DNA of 64,000 nucleotides from Paraburkholderia sp. Tr-20389 (GCF_017104565.1 NZ_JAAGPD010000005.1:271793-335792), one strand, 5' to 3'; shown: positions 35,114 to 44,582, numbered from the stretch's first letter. The notes: generated by a model not told the origin, from the sequence alone. Numbers and translations are program-made.

Positions 35114-35884
35114 TTAGCCGACGAACGCCTTTTCGACGACGTAATGCCCAGGATGGTTGTTGCTGCCTTCCTGGAAGCCCATGCTGTCGAGCAGTTCACG
35201 CGTGTCGCGCAGCATGTGCGGGCTGCCGCAGAGCATCACGCGGTCGTTTTCGAGCGAGAAGTCCGGCAGATCGAGGTCGTTGAACAGTTTCTTCGTTTCG
35301 ATCAGGTCCGTGATACGGCCGCGGTTCGCGAACGGCTCGCGCGTGACGGTCGGGTAGTACACCAGCTTTTCCTGGATCAGTTCGCCGATGTGCTCGTGCG
35401 CCGGCAGGTGATCCGTGATGTATTCCTTGTACGCGAGTTCGTCGACGAAACGGCAGGTGTGCGTCAACACCACGCGCTCGTACCGGTCGTACACGTCCGG
35501 ATCCTTGATGATCGACATGAACGGTGCGAGGCCCGTGCCCGTCGACAGCAGCCACAGTGTCTTGCCGGGCAGCAGGTTGTCGGCCATCAGCGTGCCCGTC
35601 GGCTTCTTGCCGATCAGAACCTGGTCGCCGACCTTCAGATGCTGGAGGCGCGACGTCAGCGGGCCGTCCTGCACCTTGATGCTCAGGAATTCGAGGTTCT
35701 CTTCGTAGTTGGCGCTAGCCATGCTGTACGCACGGATCAGCGGTTTGCCGTCGACTTCGAGACCGACCATCGTGAACTGGCCATTTTCGAAGCGGAACGA
35801 CGCATCGCGCGTGCAGGTGAAGCTGAAAAGCGTATCGGTCCAGTGATGGACGCTCAGGACGGTTTGTGGATTCAGGTTGCTCAT
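35114..35884 (-). CDS. fpr: Ferredoxin--NADP reductase
   Basis: A 256-residue FAD enzyme moving electrons between NADPH and ferredoxin/flavodoxin, tied to oxidative stress defence. FAD binding is shown by LIRAYSMASANYE (the RXYS motif), NADP binding by LLSTGTGLAPFMSI and VVLTHTCR, and the C-terminal block VMLCGSPHMLRD. It ends HYVVEKAFVG, as bacterial-type subclass I enzymes do. MSNLNPQTVLSVHHWTD at 35884 is the conserved start. Confidence 0.95.
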   Translation of the reverse strand: MSNLNPQTVLSVHHWTDTLFSFTCTRDASFRFENGQFTMVGLEVDGKPLIRAYSMASANYEENLEFLSIKVQDGPLTSRLQHLKVGDQVLIGKKPTGTLMADNLLPGKTLWLLSTGTGLAPFMSIIKDPDVYDRYERVVLTHTCRFVDELAYKEYITDHLPAHEHIGELIQEKLVYYPTVTREPFANRGRITDLIETKKLFNDLDLPDFSLENDRVMLCGSPHMLRDTRELLDSMGFQEGSNNHPGHYVVEKAFVG

Positions 35885-36437
35885 GGCTTCTTCGATGGTG
35901 CGAAAACAAGGTCGGCCACACAAAAAGCGGGGCCGGCACGGCAAAGGCGATGCATCGTTCCTTGTCGGCATCGACGGGGAATGATGCGCAATCCGCTATT
36001 TTACCGCGTTACCGACTCGGCCATTGCCGGGGCGGGTTGGGCGGTGAATGTGGTCTGCCAGTCAGATTGTCAGGCGCCGGCGCGGCTGGCGTCCGGTTCG
36101 GCACGGACGGTCATTCGCGCGCGGCAAGGGTGTACTGCTGGGGTGGTACGGCGCCGGGTCTGTGCCCGGATGACCCGCGCGGGTGTTGCCCTTGGGGTCT
36201 CGCCCATCCGTGAAGGGCGGCGGGCTGTCGCCGCCTGGCGGGCATCCGCACGTCGGCCATCTGGTGACGGCAACGGTTCAGCGAATACAGGCGCTGGTAG
36301 CGCTATCTGGGAATAATACCGGAAACGTATCGCGCACTGCAGCATTGACCCTGCTGCCGAAGCTGGAAAGCTGAGCGAAATCAGTGCTTAGCAGCGCAGT
36401 CCTTAGCAGCACAGTCCTTAGCGACGCATTCGCGCGC
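35885..36437. other. Intergenic region upstream of fpr
   Basis: No credible gene; open frames here have poor codon use. TAAAAT on the minus strand near 36000 is a possible -10 box for fpr. A 15-bp triplicate repeat lies at the left-hand end of the LysE gene (36383-36427). Confidence 0.5.
36383..36427. repeat. Three tandem 15-bp repeats
   Basis: Units AGTGCTTAGCAGCGC, AGTCCTTAGCAGCAC and AGTCCTTAGCGACGC follow each other directly, ending 11 bases before the LysE gene stop. Likely a small slippage-prone minisatellite. Confidence 0.85.
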
Positions 36438-37079
36438 TCAGCTTTCGGCTGCAAGCTTCGCGCCGAGACCTACCAGCACCGCGCCGCACACACCGTCGAT
36501 CGGCCGGCGCAGACGGCGATAGCCGCGCTGCGTGCGCTCCGTCGCGAACATCAGCGCGACACTGCCGTACCAGCCGACCGACATGCAGCCGATCATCGCG
36601 AGCGCCACGCCGTAGAACCACAGCGGCGGATGCGCCGGGAACAGCGTCGCGAAGATACTGGTCCAGAACGCGCACGATTTCGGATTCGTCAGGCACGTGA
36701 GCATGCCCGAGCGCCACGCGCGGAAGTATGCGCCACGGTCGTTGGCGAGCGGTGTTTCGACGTTCACGACGATGGCTTCGCCGCGTTTCGTGCTCGCGCG
36801 CACGAGCTTGATGCCGAACCACACCAGATAGACCGCGCCCGCGATACGGATGCCGTTGTACAGCCAGTCGATCCGCTGCAGCACGGTCGCGAAGCCGAGC
36901 ATCGCGAGCGAAGCCCAGATGGTCGACCCCGTGCCGACGCCGAGCGCCGACGCGGCGCCGAGCCCACGGCGGCCCGCGAGCGACAACTGCGTGATCATGA
37001 AAAAGTTGGGACCGGGACTGATCAGCGCCACCAGATAGACGATGGCAATTTGCAGCAGGATCGGCAGGTAGTGGTGCAT
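36438..37079 (-). CDS. LysE-family amino acid/metabolite exporter
   Basis: A 213-residue, six-helix RhtB/LysE exporter. MHHYLPILLQIAIVYLVALI leads into the family motif SPGPNFFMITQLSLAGRRG; LTNPKSCAFWTSIFATLFP is the conserved second-half block. Exports amino acids or related compounds; substrate not determinable. It stands alone, 125 bases downstream of the sugar ABC operon end. Confidence 0.9.
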   Translation of the reverse strand: MHHYLPILLQIAIVYLVALISPGPNFFMITQLSLAGRRGLGAASALGVGTGSTIWASLAMLGFATVLQRIDWLYNGIRIAGAVYLVWFGIKLVRASTKRGEAIVVNVETPLANDRGAYFRAWRSGMLTCLTNPKSCAFWTSIFATLFPAHPPLWFYGVALAMIGCMSVGWYGSVALMFATERTQRGYRRLRRPIDGVCGAVLVGLGAKLAAES

Positions 37080-37204
37080 GGCGACGATTTGCCGCGCGGA
37101 ACGGCGGCGCGTTGAGCGGGAAACAAGGCAGAACCGCGATCATACTCCCGCTGGCGCGCGTTTGAGCGCGCGCTTCGCGAGCGCGTGGTGTCGATGCCGC
37201 GACG

Positions 37205-38191
37205 TTATCCCGCCGTCTGCCCGGCGCCTGCTCCACCGGCAGGCTCGGCGCTCTTGTGCGCGCGTTGTTTGAGCACACGCGCCTGCAGCACGATCACGAG
37301 CAGCAGGAACACGCCGCGTATCACCGATTGCCAGTAGGCCGACAGACTGATGAAGCCGAGGCCGTTCTCGAAGTTCAGCAGATTGAACACAAGCCCGAGC
37401 AGCAGCACGCCCGCAATCGTCATCGCGATCGATCCTTCGCCGCCCGTCAGCAGCGTGCCGCCGAGCACGACGGCCGAAATCGCGAACAGCTCCCAGCCGA
37501 CGCCTTCGTTCGGTTGTCCCGCGCCGAACTGCGCGGCGAGGATCACGCCGGCGAGCCCCGCCAGCAGCCCGCTCACCGCGTACACGGCGACCAGCGTGCG
37601 ATTGACGTTCAGCCCCATCAGCCGCGCCGCTTCCTCGCTGCCGCCGATCGCCAGCGAATGGCGTCCGAAACGCGTGCTGCGCAGCGCGAGCCAGCCCGCG
37701 ACGGCCGCGACGAGCGCAATGAGGCCGGGAATCGGCAGACCGAACAGATCGCCCTGGCCGAAGTTCGCGAAGTTCGTATCGGACGAAATCGACACCGCGT
37801 CGTTTTTGCCGAGCAGCAGCGCGAGTCCATGCGCGCCGAGGCTCGTCGCGAGCGTCGTGATGAACGGCAGGATTTTCATGCGCGTGATGATGATGCCGTT
37901 GATCACCCCGACCAGCAGCCCGGCGCCCGCGCCGGCCAGCACCGCGACCCAGCCGCCGTACGGACTGGCGAGCGCCGCGACGACGCTCGACATCGCCGCG
38001 ACCGTGCCGACGGACAGATCGATGCCGCCCGTGATGATCACGAAGGCCATGCCGACGGAGATCAGCGCGAACATCGAGTTGTAGCGCCAGAAGGACGTGA
38101 TGTTGTACTCGGAAGCGAAGTGCTCGTAGCGCACGAGGCCGAGCACGATCAGCGCGCCGAGCGCGATCAGGATAGGCAGGTTCTTTTTCAT
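37205..38191 (-). CDS. yjfF: Sugar ABC transporter permease, YjfF type
   Basis: A 328-residue ribose-type (BPD_transp_2) permease. The EAA-like region and GGIDLSVGTVAAMSSVVAAL block are present, with about ten hydrophobic helices starting LPILIALGALIVLGL. In the E. coli galactofuranose importer two different permeases, YtfT and YjfF, form the channel; here this is the last gene of the cassette, matching the YjfF position. 21 bases separate it from the upstream permease gene. Assignment between the two permease types rests on order and general similarity. Confidence 0.88.
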   Translation of the reverse strand: MKKNLPILIALGALIVLGLVRYEHFASEYNITSFWRYNSMFALISVGMAFVIITGGIDLSVGTVAAMSSVVAALASPYGGWVAVLAGAGAGLLVGVINGIIITRMKILPFITTLATSLGAHGLALLLGKNDAVSISSDTNFANFGQGDLFGLPIPGLIALVAAVAGWLALRSTRFGRHSLAIGGSEEAARLMGLNVNRTLVAVYAVSGLLAGLAGVILAAQFGAGQPNEGVGWELFAISAVVLGGTLLTGGEGSIAMTIAGVLLLGLVFNLLNFENGLGFISLSAYWQSVIRGVFLLLVIVLQARVLKQRAHKSAEPAGGAGAGQTAG

Positions 38192-38212
38192 CGATGCGAG
38201 TCCTCGGAACCG

Positions 38213-39223
38213 TCAGCGCGAGCGCCGCTGCACGTACACGGCGGCGATGATGATGCCCGCCTTGACGACGAGCGCGGCCGCATCGGGAATGCCGTGCGCG
38301 AGCAGCGTGTAGCGCAGCAACTGGATGATCAGCGCGCCGATCAGCGTGCCGCCGATATATGCCTTGCCGCCCGTCAGCGCGGTGCCGCCGACGGCCACGG
38401 CCGCGATTGCATCGAGTTCGATGCCGAGCCCGACCACGTTCGCATCCGACGACGAATTCACCGAAATCGAAATCAGCCCAGCAAGCCCGGAAAGTGCAGC
38501 GCACAGCGTGTACGCAATCATCTTCACGCGAGCAGTCGGCACGCCGCTCAGATAGGCGGATTTCTCGTTGCCGCCCGTGACGAGCAGATACTGGCCGAAC
38601 AGCGTCTTGCGCACGACCCACGCGAAGAACGCGACGAGCGCGAACATCAGCAGCACCTGGAACGGCACGCCCGCCACCTTGCCGAGCGCGATCCACTGGA
38701 ACGCGGGATTGTTGAACGCCTGCAGGCTGCCGTCAGTGACGACCTGCGCGATACCGCGTCCGGCGATGAACAGCACGAGGGTCGCGACAATCGGCTGGAC
38801 GGCGAGCCTCGTCACGAGAAAGCCGTTGAACACGCCGCACACGGCGGCGGCCAGAACGGGTAGTACGAACGCGAGCGCGATGCCCATCGGCCCCGCGATA
38901 TGCATGAAGAGCATCGGCGCGATTGCGCCCGCGATCGCCATCGACGCGCCCACGGACAGATCGATCCCGCCCGTCGCGACGACCAGCGTCATGCCGATGC
39001 CGACGATCACGATCGTCACGACCTGCGTCAGATTGACGTTGAACGTCTGCAGCGACCAGAAGTGCTGGGTGAACAGCAGATTGAACACGAGCATCGCGAG
39101 CAGCACGACGATCTCGCGTTGAATCGCAATGCGGCGCTTCTTCTTCACCGTCGACGGACCGGGCGTTGCCGCCGTTGCCGTTGCAAGCGGTGCGCCGTCG
39201 TTGCGCAGCGACTCATGAGCCAT
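38213..39223 (-). CDS. ytfT: Sugar ABC transporter permease, YtfT type
   Basis: A 336-residue permease with an extended N-terminal tail (MAHESLRNDGAPLATATAAT), then IVVLLAMLVFNLLFTQHFWS and the GGIDLSVGASMAIAGA block. It is the second membrane subunit of the importer. The ATG at 39223 overlaps the ATPase stop by 11 bases and follows GGGAGGA at some distance. The longer frame to 39307 runs into the ATPase coding region and is rejected. Confidence 0.88.
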   Translation of the reverse strand: MAHESLRNDGAPLATATAATPGPSTVKKKRRIAIQREIVVLLAMLVFNLLFTQHFWSLQTFNVNLTQVVTIVIVGIGMTLVVATGGIDLSVGASMAIAGAIAPMLFMHIAGPMGIALAFVLPVLAAAVCGVFNGFLVTRLAVQPIVATLVLFIAGRGIAQVVTDGSLQAFNNPAFQWIALGKVAGVPFQVLLMFALVAFFAWVVRKTLFGQYLLVTGGNEKSAYLSGVPTARVKMIAYTLCAALSGLAGLISISVNSSSDANVVGLGIELDAIAAVAVGGTALTGGKAYIGGTLIGALIIQLLRYTLLAHGIPDAAALVVKAGIIIAAVYVQRRSR

Positions 39224-40841
39224 GACGCTCGTCCTCCCGTACATCGTCGATATGAGCGGATTGCGCCGCTTCCGCAAGTTGCGAAGTGCCCGCGCTGCCC
39301 CAGGCAATCGCGTCCATGATCGCGGATTCGCTCATCTGTGCGCCATCGAGTTCGGCGACCGTGCGACCGTCGCGGATCACGACGGCGCGATCGGCCACGG
39401 CCGTCAGTTCTTCGAGTTCCGAGGCGGACAGCAGCACCGCCATGCCTTCGTCGCGCAGTTCGCGCACGATCCTCGCGACATCCGCTTTGGCGCCGACGTC
39501 GATGCCGCGCGTCGGTTCGTCGAGCAGCAACAGCGACGGCTGCGCGGCGAGCCAGCGCGCGAGCAGGACCTTCTGCTGATTGCCGCCCGACAGTTCGCGG
39601 ATCGGCTGATCGGGAGAGCGTAGCTTGATGCCAAGCGAAGCGATGAAGCGTTCGACGATCGCCTGCTGTTTCTTGACATCGACGACGCCGTGCTTCGACA
39701 GCGTGCGCAGACAGACGAGCGTCAGGTTGTCGCGCACCGACAGCTCCGGCACGATGCCTTCCGCCTTGCGGTCCTCCGTCAGATACGCGAGCCCGCGCGC
39801 GATCGCATCCTGCGGCGACTTCAGCGCGACGTTCTCGCCGTTGATCGACAGCGTGCCTTTTTCCGCGGGGTCCGCACCGAACAGCAGGCGCATCGTTTCC
39901 GTGCGGCCCGAGCCGAGCAGGCCGGCGAGGCCCACTGCCTCGCCCGCGTGCACGTCGAGCGACACGTCGCTCACCTTCGGATGAGCGGACAGGTTGCGCG
40001 CCGAAATCGCCTTCTCGCCGCGCCGCGCGAGATTCGCCTCGCGCGTGGCGCTGTCGTCCTGCACGACGGCGGCAAGCGTACGGCCGAGCATCGTCGTGAC
40101 GAGCTGGCGCTTGTCGATGTCCTTCATCGCGCTTTGTGCGACGGTCTGGCCGTCGCGCATCACCGTCACGCGGTCGCACAGCGCATAGAGTTCGTCGAGC
40201 CGGTGCGATACGAAGATCACCGCGCGCCCGTCGTCGCGCAGTTTGCGCACGACGGAAAACAGCAGTTCGACTTCGCGTTCGTCGAGCGACGAAGTCGACT
40301 CGTCCATGATGACCATCTTCGCGTCCGACGACACGGCGCGTGCGAGCGCAACCATCTGCTGAATCGCCGTCGAATAGCTGCCTGCGGGCTTCTTCACGTC
40401 GATCTGCAAGCCGAACGATTCGAGCAGCGCGGACGCGCGCCGCTGCACGTCGCGCCAGTCGATCAAACCGAAGCGGCGCGGTTCGCGGCCTAGAAAAATG
40501 TTCTCGGCCACCGAGCGGAACGGCACCAGATTGATCTCCTGATAGATCGTGCTGATGCCCGCTTCGCGCGCTTCCTTCGGCGTACGGAAATCGATCTCGC
40601 GGCCTTCGAAGCGCACGCTGCCGCCCGAGCGCCGGTAAGCGCCCGTGAGGATCTTGATCATCGTCGATTTGCCCGCGCCGTTCTGGCCGATCAGCGCGTG
40701 GACTTCGCCCGCGGTGACGCTGAGATTCGCGCCGCGCAACGCGGGCACGCCGCCGAACGAGATGTCGATGCCCTGCATGTCGAGCAGGGGCGTGCGCGAT
40801 GAAGACGGCGGAGCGTCGGAATGCGCGTCGGGTTGCGTCAC
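39213..40841 (-). CDS. ytfR: Sugar ABC transporter ATPase, YtfR type (two ABC domains)
   Basis: A 542-residue fused ATPase. Domain 1 (about 20-245) has Walker A GQNGAGKST and Walker B MVIMDESTSSLD. Domain 2 (about 265-510) has a degenerate Walker A (GLLGSGRTET), signature LSGGNQQKV and Walker B LLLLDEPTRGID; this asymmetry is usual for sugar importers. The GTG at 40841 is chosen because GAGGAGA lies just upstream. It energises the YtfT/YjfF channel. The 260 bases to ytfQ contain no gene. Confidence 0.92.
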   Translation of the reverse strand: MTQPDAHSDAPPSSSRTPLLDMQGIDISFGGVPALRGANLSVTAGEVHALIGQNGAGKSTMIKILTGAYRRSGGSVRFEGREIDFRTPKEAREAGISTIYQEINLVPFRSVAENIFLGREPRRFGLIDWRDVQRRASALLESFGLQIDVKKPAGSYSTAIQQMVALARAVSSDAKMVIMDESTSSLDEREVELLFSVVRKLRDDGRAVIFVSHRLDELYALCDRVTVMRDGQTVAQSAMKDIDKRQLVTTMLGRTLAAVVQDDSATREANLARRGEKAISARNLSAHPKVSDVSLDVHAGEAVGLAGLLGSGRTETMRLLFGADPAEKGTLSINGENVALKSPQDAIARGLAYLTEDRKAEGIVPELSVRDNLTLVCLRTLSKHGVVDVKKQQAIVERFIASLGIKLRSPDQPIRELSGGNQQKVLLARWLAAQPSLLLLDEPTRGIDVGAKADVARIVRELRDEGMAVLLSASELEELTAVADRAVVIRDGRTVAELDGAQMSESAIMDAIAWGSAGTSQLAEAAQSAHIDDVREDERHGS

Positions 40842-41101
40842 GTATGTCTCCTCATGCTGCGCGGGGCCACGAGCACTGCGACGGGCGGCGCGACAGTCGA
40901 TACCGTCGCTCGGGCCGCGACGTTCATGGTACGCCCGACAAAGCGAAGCGACGGCCCGTCGGGCGCGAAAACGCGCGCGAGCGGACACGTCGCCTCGAAC
41001 CCTTCCCGTCGACGCGGCGCGTGCGCCTCGTCGAGTCCCTGCCTGGCTGGCCGGCGGTGCGCAGCACCGTGCGTGGAGCGCCGCGCGCCGGCCGGGTTAC
41101 G

Positions 41102-42106
41102 TCAATAGCCGTACTGCATGCTTTCCTGCACGTTGCCCTTGTCGTAGAAGCGGTCCGACACCTTGACCCACGTCGGGACCTTTTCGCCCTTCGCGAACTT
41201 CTGCGCGACATCGCATGCGAGCGGGCCGAAGAACGGGCTCGACTGCACGCTCGCGCCGAGTTCGCCGGCCGCGATTGCTTCCATGCCGCCCTTCGTGCCG
41301 TCGATCGTGACGATCTGGATGTCCTTGCCCGGCTGCTTGCCGGCCGCCTTGATCGCGGCGATCGCGCCGAGTGCCATTTCGTCGTTATGCGCGTACACGG
41401 CCGTCACGTCGGGATGCGCCTGCAGCAGCGTTTCCATCACCTGGCGGCCCTTGTCGCGCGCGAAGTCGCCGCTTTGCGACGCGATGATCGACATGCCCGG
41501 ATTCTTCGCGATCACTTCGTCGAAGCCCTTCTTGCGGTCGTTCGCAGCGGATGCGCCCGTCGTGCCTTCGAGTTCGATGATCTTCGCCTTGCCGCCCGTC
41601 GCCTTGACGAGCCAGTCGGCGGCGCGGTGGCCCTGATCGATGAAGTCCGAGCCGATGAAGGTGATGTAGTCGCGGCCCGCTTTCGCGACGGACTGATCGA
41701 CATTGCGGTCGACGAGGATCACGGGAATGCCCGCTTTCTTCGCCTGCAGCACGACGGGGGCGAGCGGCTTCTCTTCACGCGGCGGGAAGACGAGCAGATC
41801 GACGTGCTGCGCGATCATGCTCTGGATGTCCGAGACCTGCTTCGAATTGGAGCCGTTGGCATCCGTCATCACCATCTGCCAGCCGCACTTGGCTGCGATG
41901 TCCTTGAAGCTCTGCGTTTCGGCGAGGCGCCACGGGTTGTTGCTCTCCGTCTGCGCGAAGCCGACTTTCAACGGTTTCTTGGTGGGAATCTTCGGCAGAT
42001 CGTCAGCCTGCGCCGAGGCCATGCCGAATCCCATAGCAATTGCCAGCAATGCTGCCGCGAGCGGCTGGAGCCGTTGCCGGCGCGAATCCCGATTGTGCGA
42101 CGCCAT
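41102..42106 (-). CDS. ytfQ: Galactofuranose-type sugar ABC substrate-binding protein
   Basis: A 334-residue periplasmic binding protein. The signal peptide is LAAALLAIAMGFGMASAQAD. The mature part matches YtfQ: KVGFAQTESNNPWRLAETQS, ASAANDRKKGFDEVI, SQSGDFARDKGRQVMETLL and AVYAHNDEMALGAI. E. coli YtfQ binds galactofuranose; a hexose or pentose furanose is the probable ligand here. GGAGGAAG before the ATG at 42106 is strong. It is the first gene of the ytfQ-ytfR-ytfT-yjfF operon, 113 bases after lacI. Confidence 0.93.
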   Translation of the reverse strand: MASHNRDSRRQRLQPLAAALLAIAMGFGMASAQADDLPKIPTKKPLKVGFAQTESNNPWRLAETQSFKDIAAKCGWQMVMTDANGSNSKQVSDIQSMIAQHVDLLVFPPREEKPLAPVVLQAKKAGIPVILVDRNVDQSVAKAGRDYITFIGSDFIDQGHRAADWLVKATGGKAKIIELEGTTGASAANDRKKGFDEVIAKNPGMSIIASQSGDFARDKGRQVMETLLQAHPDVTAVYAHNDEMALGAIAAIKAAGKQPGKDIQIVTIDGTKGGMEAIAAGELGASVQSSPFFGPLACDVAQKFAKGEKVPTWVKVSDRFYDKGNVQESMQYGY

Positions 42107-42193
42107 GTCTTCCTCCAGGTACCAGTTCAGTTGGTGTGTTTTGCTTTTGTGCTTCAACTGCCGCCGGCACTTCGGTGGTGACCGGTCGTGCCG

Positions 42194-42237
42194 ATTATTT
42201 CATCGCGAATTATTATTGGTCAATCACTAATAATATT
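42194..42237 (-). promoter_or_regulatory. ytfQ operon promoter and LacI-type operator
   Basis: On the minus strand TTGACC (42223-42218), 18 bases and AATAAT (42199-42194) form a promoter. The AT-rich motif ACTAATAATATT (plus strand 42226-42237) abuts the -35 box; the same motif recurs twice in front of lacI and the epimerase. It overlaps the last codons and stop of lacI. Confidence 0.65.
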
Positions 42238-43302
42238 AATTGCTGTGTGTTTTGCCTCGGTAATTTCCCTGACTGACCCGCGTTCGATCAGCGGACCGTC
42301 GAGTTTCACCATCCGGTGACGTACCGGCGCGCCGGCTGCCTGGTTGTGCACTTCCTGCAGCAGCGTGTCGACGGCCCAGCGGCCCAGCTCGTAGTTCGGC
42401 AGCACGACGGTCGACAGCGGCGGATGCGTGTGGCGGGCGATTTCCTGATCGTCGTAGCCGAGCACCGACACGTCGTCGGGTACGCGGTAGCCGAGCTGTT
42501 TCAGCGCCTCGATCGCGCCGAGCGCCATCAGGTCGTTGGCGCAGAAAATCGCGGTCGGCGGATGCGGTTCGCGCATCAGCGACAGCGTGTGCTCGAAGCC
42601 CGTGCCCGAACTCCAGTCGCCATCGCGAACCAGTTCCGGCGCGAACGGGAGGTCGGCCGTGGCGAGCGCGGTGCGGTAGCCCTTCAGCCGGTCCTTCGCC
42701 GCGTCCTGCCAGTGCTCGCCGTTGATGTAGCCGATCCGCCGGTGGCCCGCGCGCAGCAGATATTCCGTCGCGACGTGGCCGCCCGCGACTTCGGCGGGAA
42801 CGATCGACGACTGGCCGCCCTCGCTCGTGTAGCAGTTCAGCAGCACGGTCGGCACGCGCGACAGCGCGGCGGGCAGCGCGACCTTGCGCGTGTAGACCGT
42901 TGCGTAGATCACGCCGAATACCGTCGGGCTCGCCAGCACCGCGTCGAGCACCTGCTGTTCGACGTCGGCGTTGCCGTGCGTCGAATAGACGGCGAGCAGC
43001 TTGCCGTGCGCGTAGGCGGCGTCGCGCGCACCGTCGATGTTCACGACGGGATGCGGACTCGTCGAGATTTCGTCGGCGAGATAGATGATCAGATTGCGTT
43101 CGTCGGATGACGGGGGCAGCGGCTCGCGCGCAGACAGGCGATAGCCGAGATCCTGCGCGGCCTTGAGCACCTTGTTGCGGGTCGCTTCGGAAAACTTGGC
43201 GCTGGTCGCGTTGTTGAGAACGAGCGAAACGGTCGATTGCGATACGCCGGTGAGCTTGGCGATATCGGTCATCGTCGGGCGGCGTTGAGTCGATTTTTTC
43301 AT
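42220..43302 (-). CDS. LacI-family transcriptional regulator
   Basis: A 360-residue regulator. The N-terminal HTH is MTDIAKLTGVSQSTVSLVLN followed by NATSAKFSEATRNKVLKAAQ and the hinge DLGYRLS. A periplasmic-binding-protein-like sensor fills the rest (IYLADEISTSPHPVVNIDGA; PTAIFCANDLMALGAIEALK). Position between ytfQ and the epimerase, plus the three shared motifs, makes it the likely repressor of the sugar cassette and of itself. Its stop codon lies within the ytfQ operator. The ATG at 43302 is preferred to a longer upstream frame that crosses its own operator. Confidence 0.93.
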   Translation of the reverse strand: MKKSTQRRPTMTDIAKLTGVSQSTVSLVLNNATSAKFSEATRNKVLKAAQDLGYRLSAREPLPPSSDERNLIIYLADEISTSPHPVVNIDGARDAAYAHGKLLAVYSTHGNADVEQQVLDAVLASPTVFGVIYATVYTRKVALPAALSRVPTVLLNCYTSEGGQSSIVPAEVAGGHVATEYLLRAGHRRIGYINGEHWQDAAKDRLKGYRTALATADLPFAPELVRDGDWSSGTGFEHTLSLMREPHPPTAIFCANDLMALGAIEALKQLGYRVPDDVSVLGYDDQEIARHTHPPLSTVVLPNYELGRWAVDTLLQEVHNQAAGAPVRHRMVKLDGPLIERGSVREITEAKHTAINIISD

Positions 43303-43369
43303 TGATCTGGCCGCGCAACGGCGGCTCGTTGACGGTGAATGCCGCAGGCATCGTGATGCCGACGGTAAC

Positions 43370-43380
43370 ACTAATAATAT
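43370..43380. promoter_or_regulatory. Second copy of the AT-rich operator motif (lacI side)
   Basis: ACTAATAATAT, identical to the core of the ytfQ operator, 68 bases upstream of the lacI start in GC-rich DNA. A probable autoregulatory site. Confidence 0.55.
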
Positions 43381-43453
43381 GCGCCGGACAACACGCGCAA
43401 ACCCCGCATTTTGCCTCGTGGCATCGGCTCCCGAAGGCGTTCTTTTGCGTAGT

Positions 43454-43474
43454 TTATTACTAATAATATTGACC
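43454..43474 (+). promoter_or_regulatory. Third operator motif with -35 box (epimerase side)
   Basis: A 13-base palindrome TTATTACTAATAA (43454-43466) containing the shared motif runs into TTGACC (43469-43474), repeating the operator/-35 arrangement at ytfQ. The -10 box on the plus strand is not clear. Confidence 0.6.
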
Positions 43475-43583
43475 AAAAGGGTTTTGGCGTGCGATTCTCG
43501 CTCGCGCAGGGGGGCGCTTTCATGCGCGGTTTCGCTCAGGCGCCCGCCGAATGCCGCACCCGTCCACGATCACTCAAACGACT

Positions 43584-44567
43584 ATGCGCGAAGCTTTTTT
43601 TCATCCGTCCGCGACCGATCCCGCTACTGATCTGCGGATCGACGATGCGTCGCTCGTCGTCTTGTCGAGTGGCGAGACGACGCTCGTCGTGGCGCCGGAA
43701 GTGGGCGGGTCGATTGCCGCTTACTACGGCGTGGTGCGCGTAGGGGCATCGCAGCGCGTGCTGCACTGGCTGCGGCCCGCGACGCGCGGGGCGCTCGCCG
43801 ATCGCGATCCGCTGCGGATGGCGAGCTTCCCGCTCTTTCCGTATTGCAATCGCATCCGCGACGCGCGCTTCTCATTCGACGGACGTGGGATCGATCTGAG
43901 CGGCGACGGCAACCGATACGCGCATGCGCTGCATGGTCACGCGTGGCGCAGGCCGTGGCGCGTCGGTGCGCGCACGTCGACCTGTGTCGAGTTGCAGTTC
44001 GAGCATGTACCCGATCCCCAACGGCCTGGTGAATGGCCGTTCCGCTATCGCGCGAGTCAGCGTATCGAGCTGATCGGCGATGCATTGCGCGTGACGCTGG
44101 CCGCGCAGAATTTGTCCGAAAGCGCGATGCCATTCGGCATGGGCCATCATCCGTACTACCCGCGCACATCGAATACGCTCGTCACCGCCGATGTCGACGC
44201 AATGTGGCACGCCGACGCGGACGTGCTGCCGACGCATCTGGGCGCGCATCCCGCTGTCGATGCACTGAAGTTCGGCATGAACGCCGACGCGTTCGATCTC
44301 GACAACAACTTCAGCAACTGGAAGCGCAGCGCGACGATCGCGTGGCCCGACGAGCGTCGCCGGCTGACGATGACGGCCGATGCGCCGTTCGATCATCTGG
44401 TGGTGTTTGCGCCTGCGAACGACGTGCAACTGTGCGTCGAACCCGTCACGAACACGACGGACTGCTTCAACGCCGAACAAGGCACACGCGAACGCGCGGG
44501 CTACCGCGTGCTTCAACCCGGCGAGGCGATCAGCGCCGAACTCAACTGGACACCGCAGCGCGACTGA
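43584..44567 (+). CDS. Aldose 1-epimerase (galactose mutarotase family)
   Basis: A 327-residue beta-sandwich mutarotase interconverting sugar anomers. Substrate-binding and catalytic residues are visible: NRIRDARFSF, His in ALHGHAWRRPW, His-His in GMGHHPYYPR, and the general-base Glu in LCVEPVTNTTDC. It would prepare imported aldose for catabolism. Divergent from lacI, with a shared operator motif upstream. The start is uncertain: an ATG at 43551 would add 11 residues and neither has a strong ribosome site. Confidence 0.88.
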   Translation: MREAFFHPSATDPATDLRIDDASLVVLSSGETTLVVAPEVGGSIAAYYGVVRVGASQRVLHWLRPATRGALADRDPLRMASFPLFPYCNRIRDARFSFDGRGIDLSGDGNRYAHALHGHAWRRPWRVGARTSTCVELQFEHVPDPQRPGEWPFRYRASQRIELIGDALRVTLAAQNLSESAMPFGMGHHPYYPRTSNTLVTADVDAMWHADADVLPTHLGAHPAVDALKFGMNADAFDLDNNFSNWKRSATIAWPDERRRLTMTADAPFDHLVVFAPANDVQLCVEPVTNTTDCFNAEQGTRERAGYRVLQPGEAISAELNWTPQRD

Positions 44568-44582
44568 CGCCGCAACGCGCGC

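Noticed and set aside
34988-36316. 442-codon plus-strand frame over fpr
   Set aside because: It opposes fpr, and its tail in the intergenic region has no ribosome site or family similarity.
37256-38863. 535-codon plus-strand frame opposite the two sugar permeases
   Set aside because: Charged, repetitive product typical of shadow frames; the permeases on the other strand carry clear motifs.
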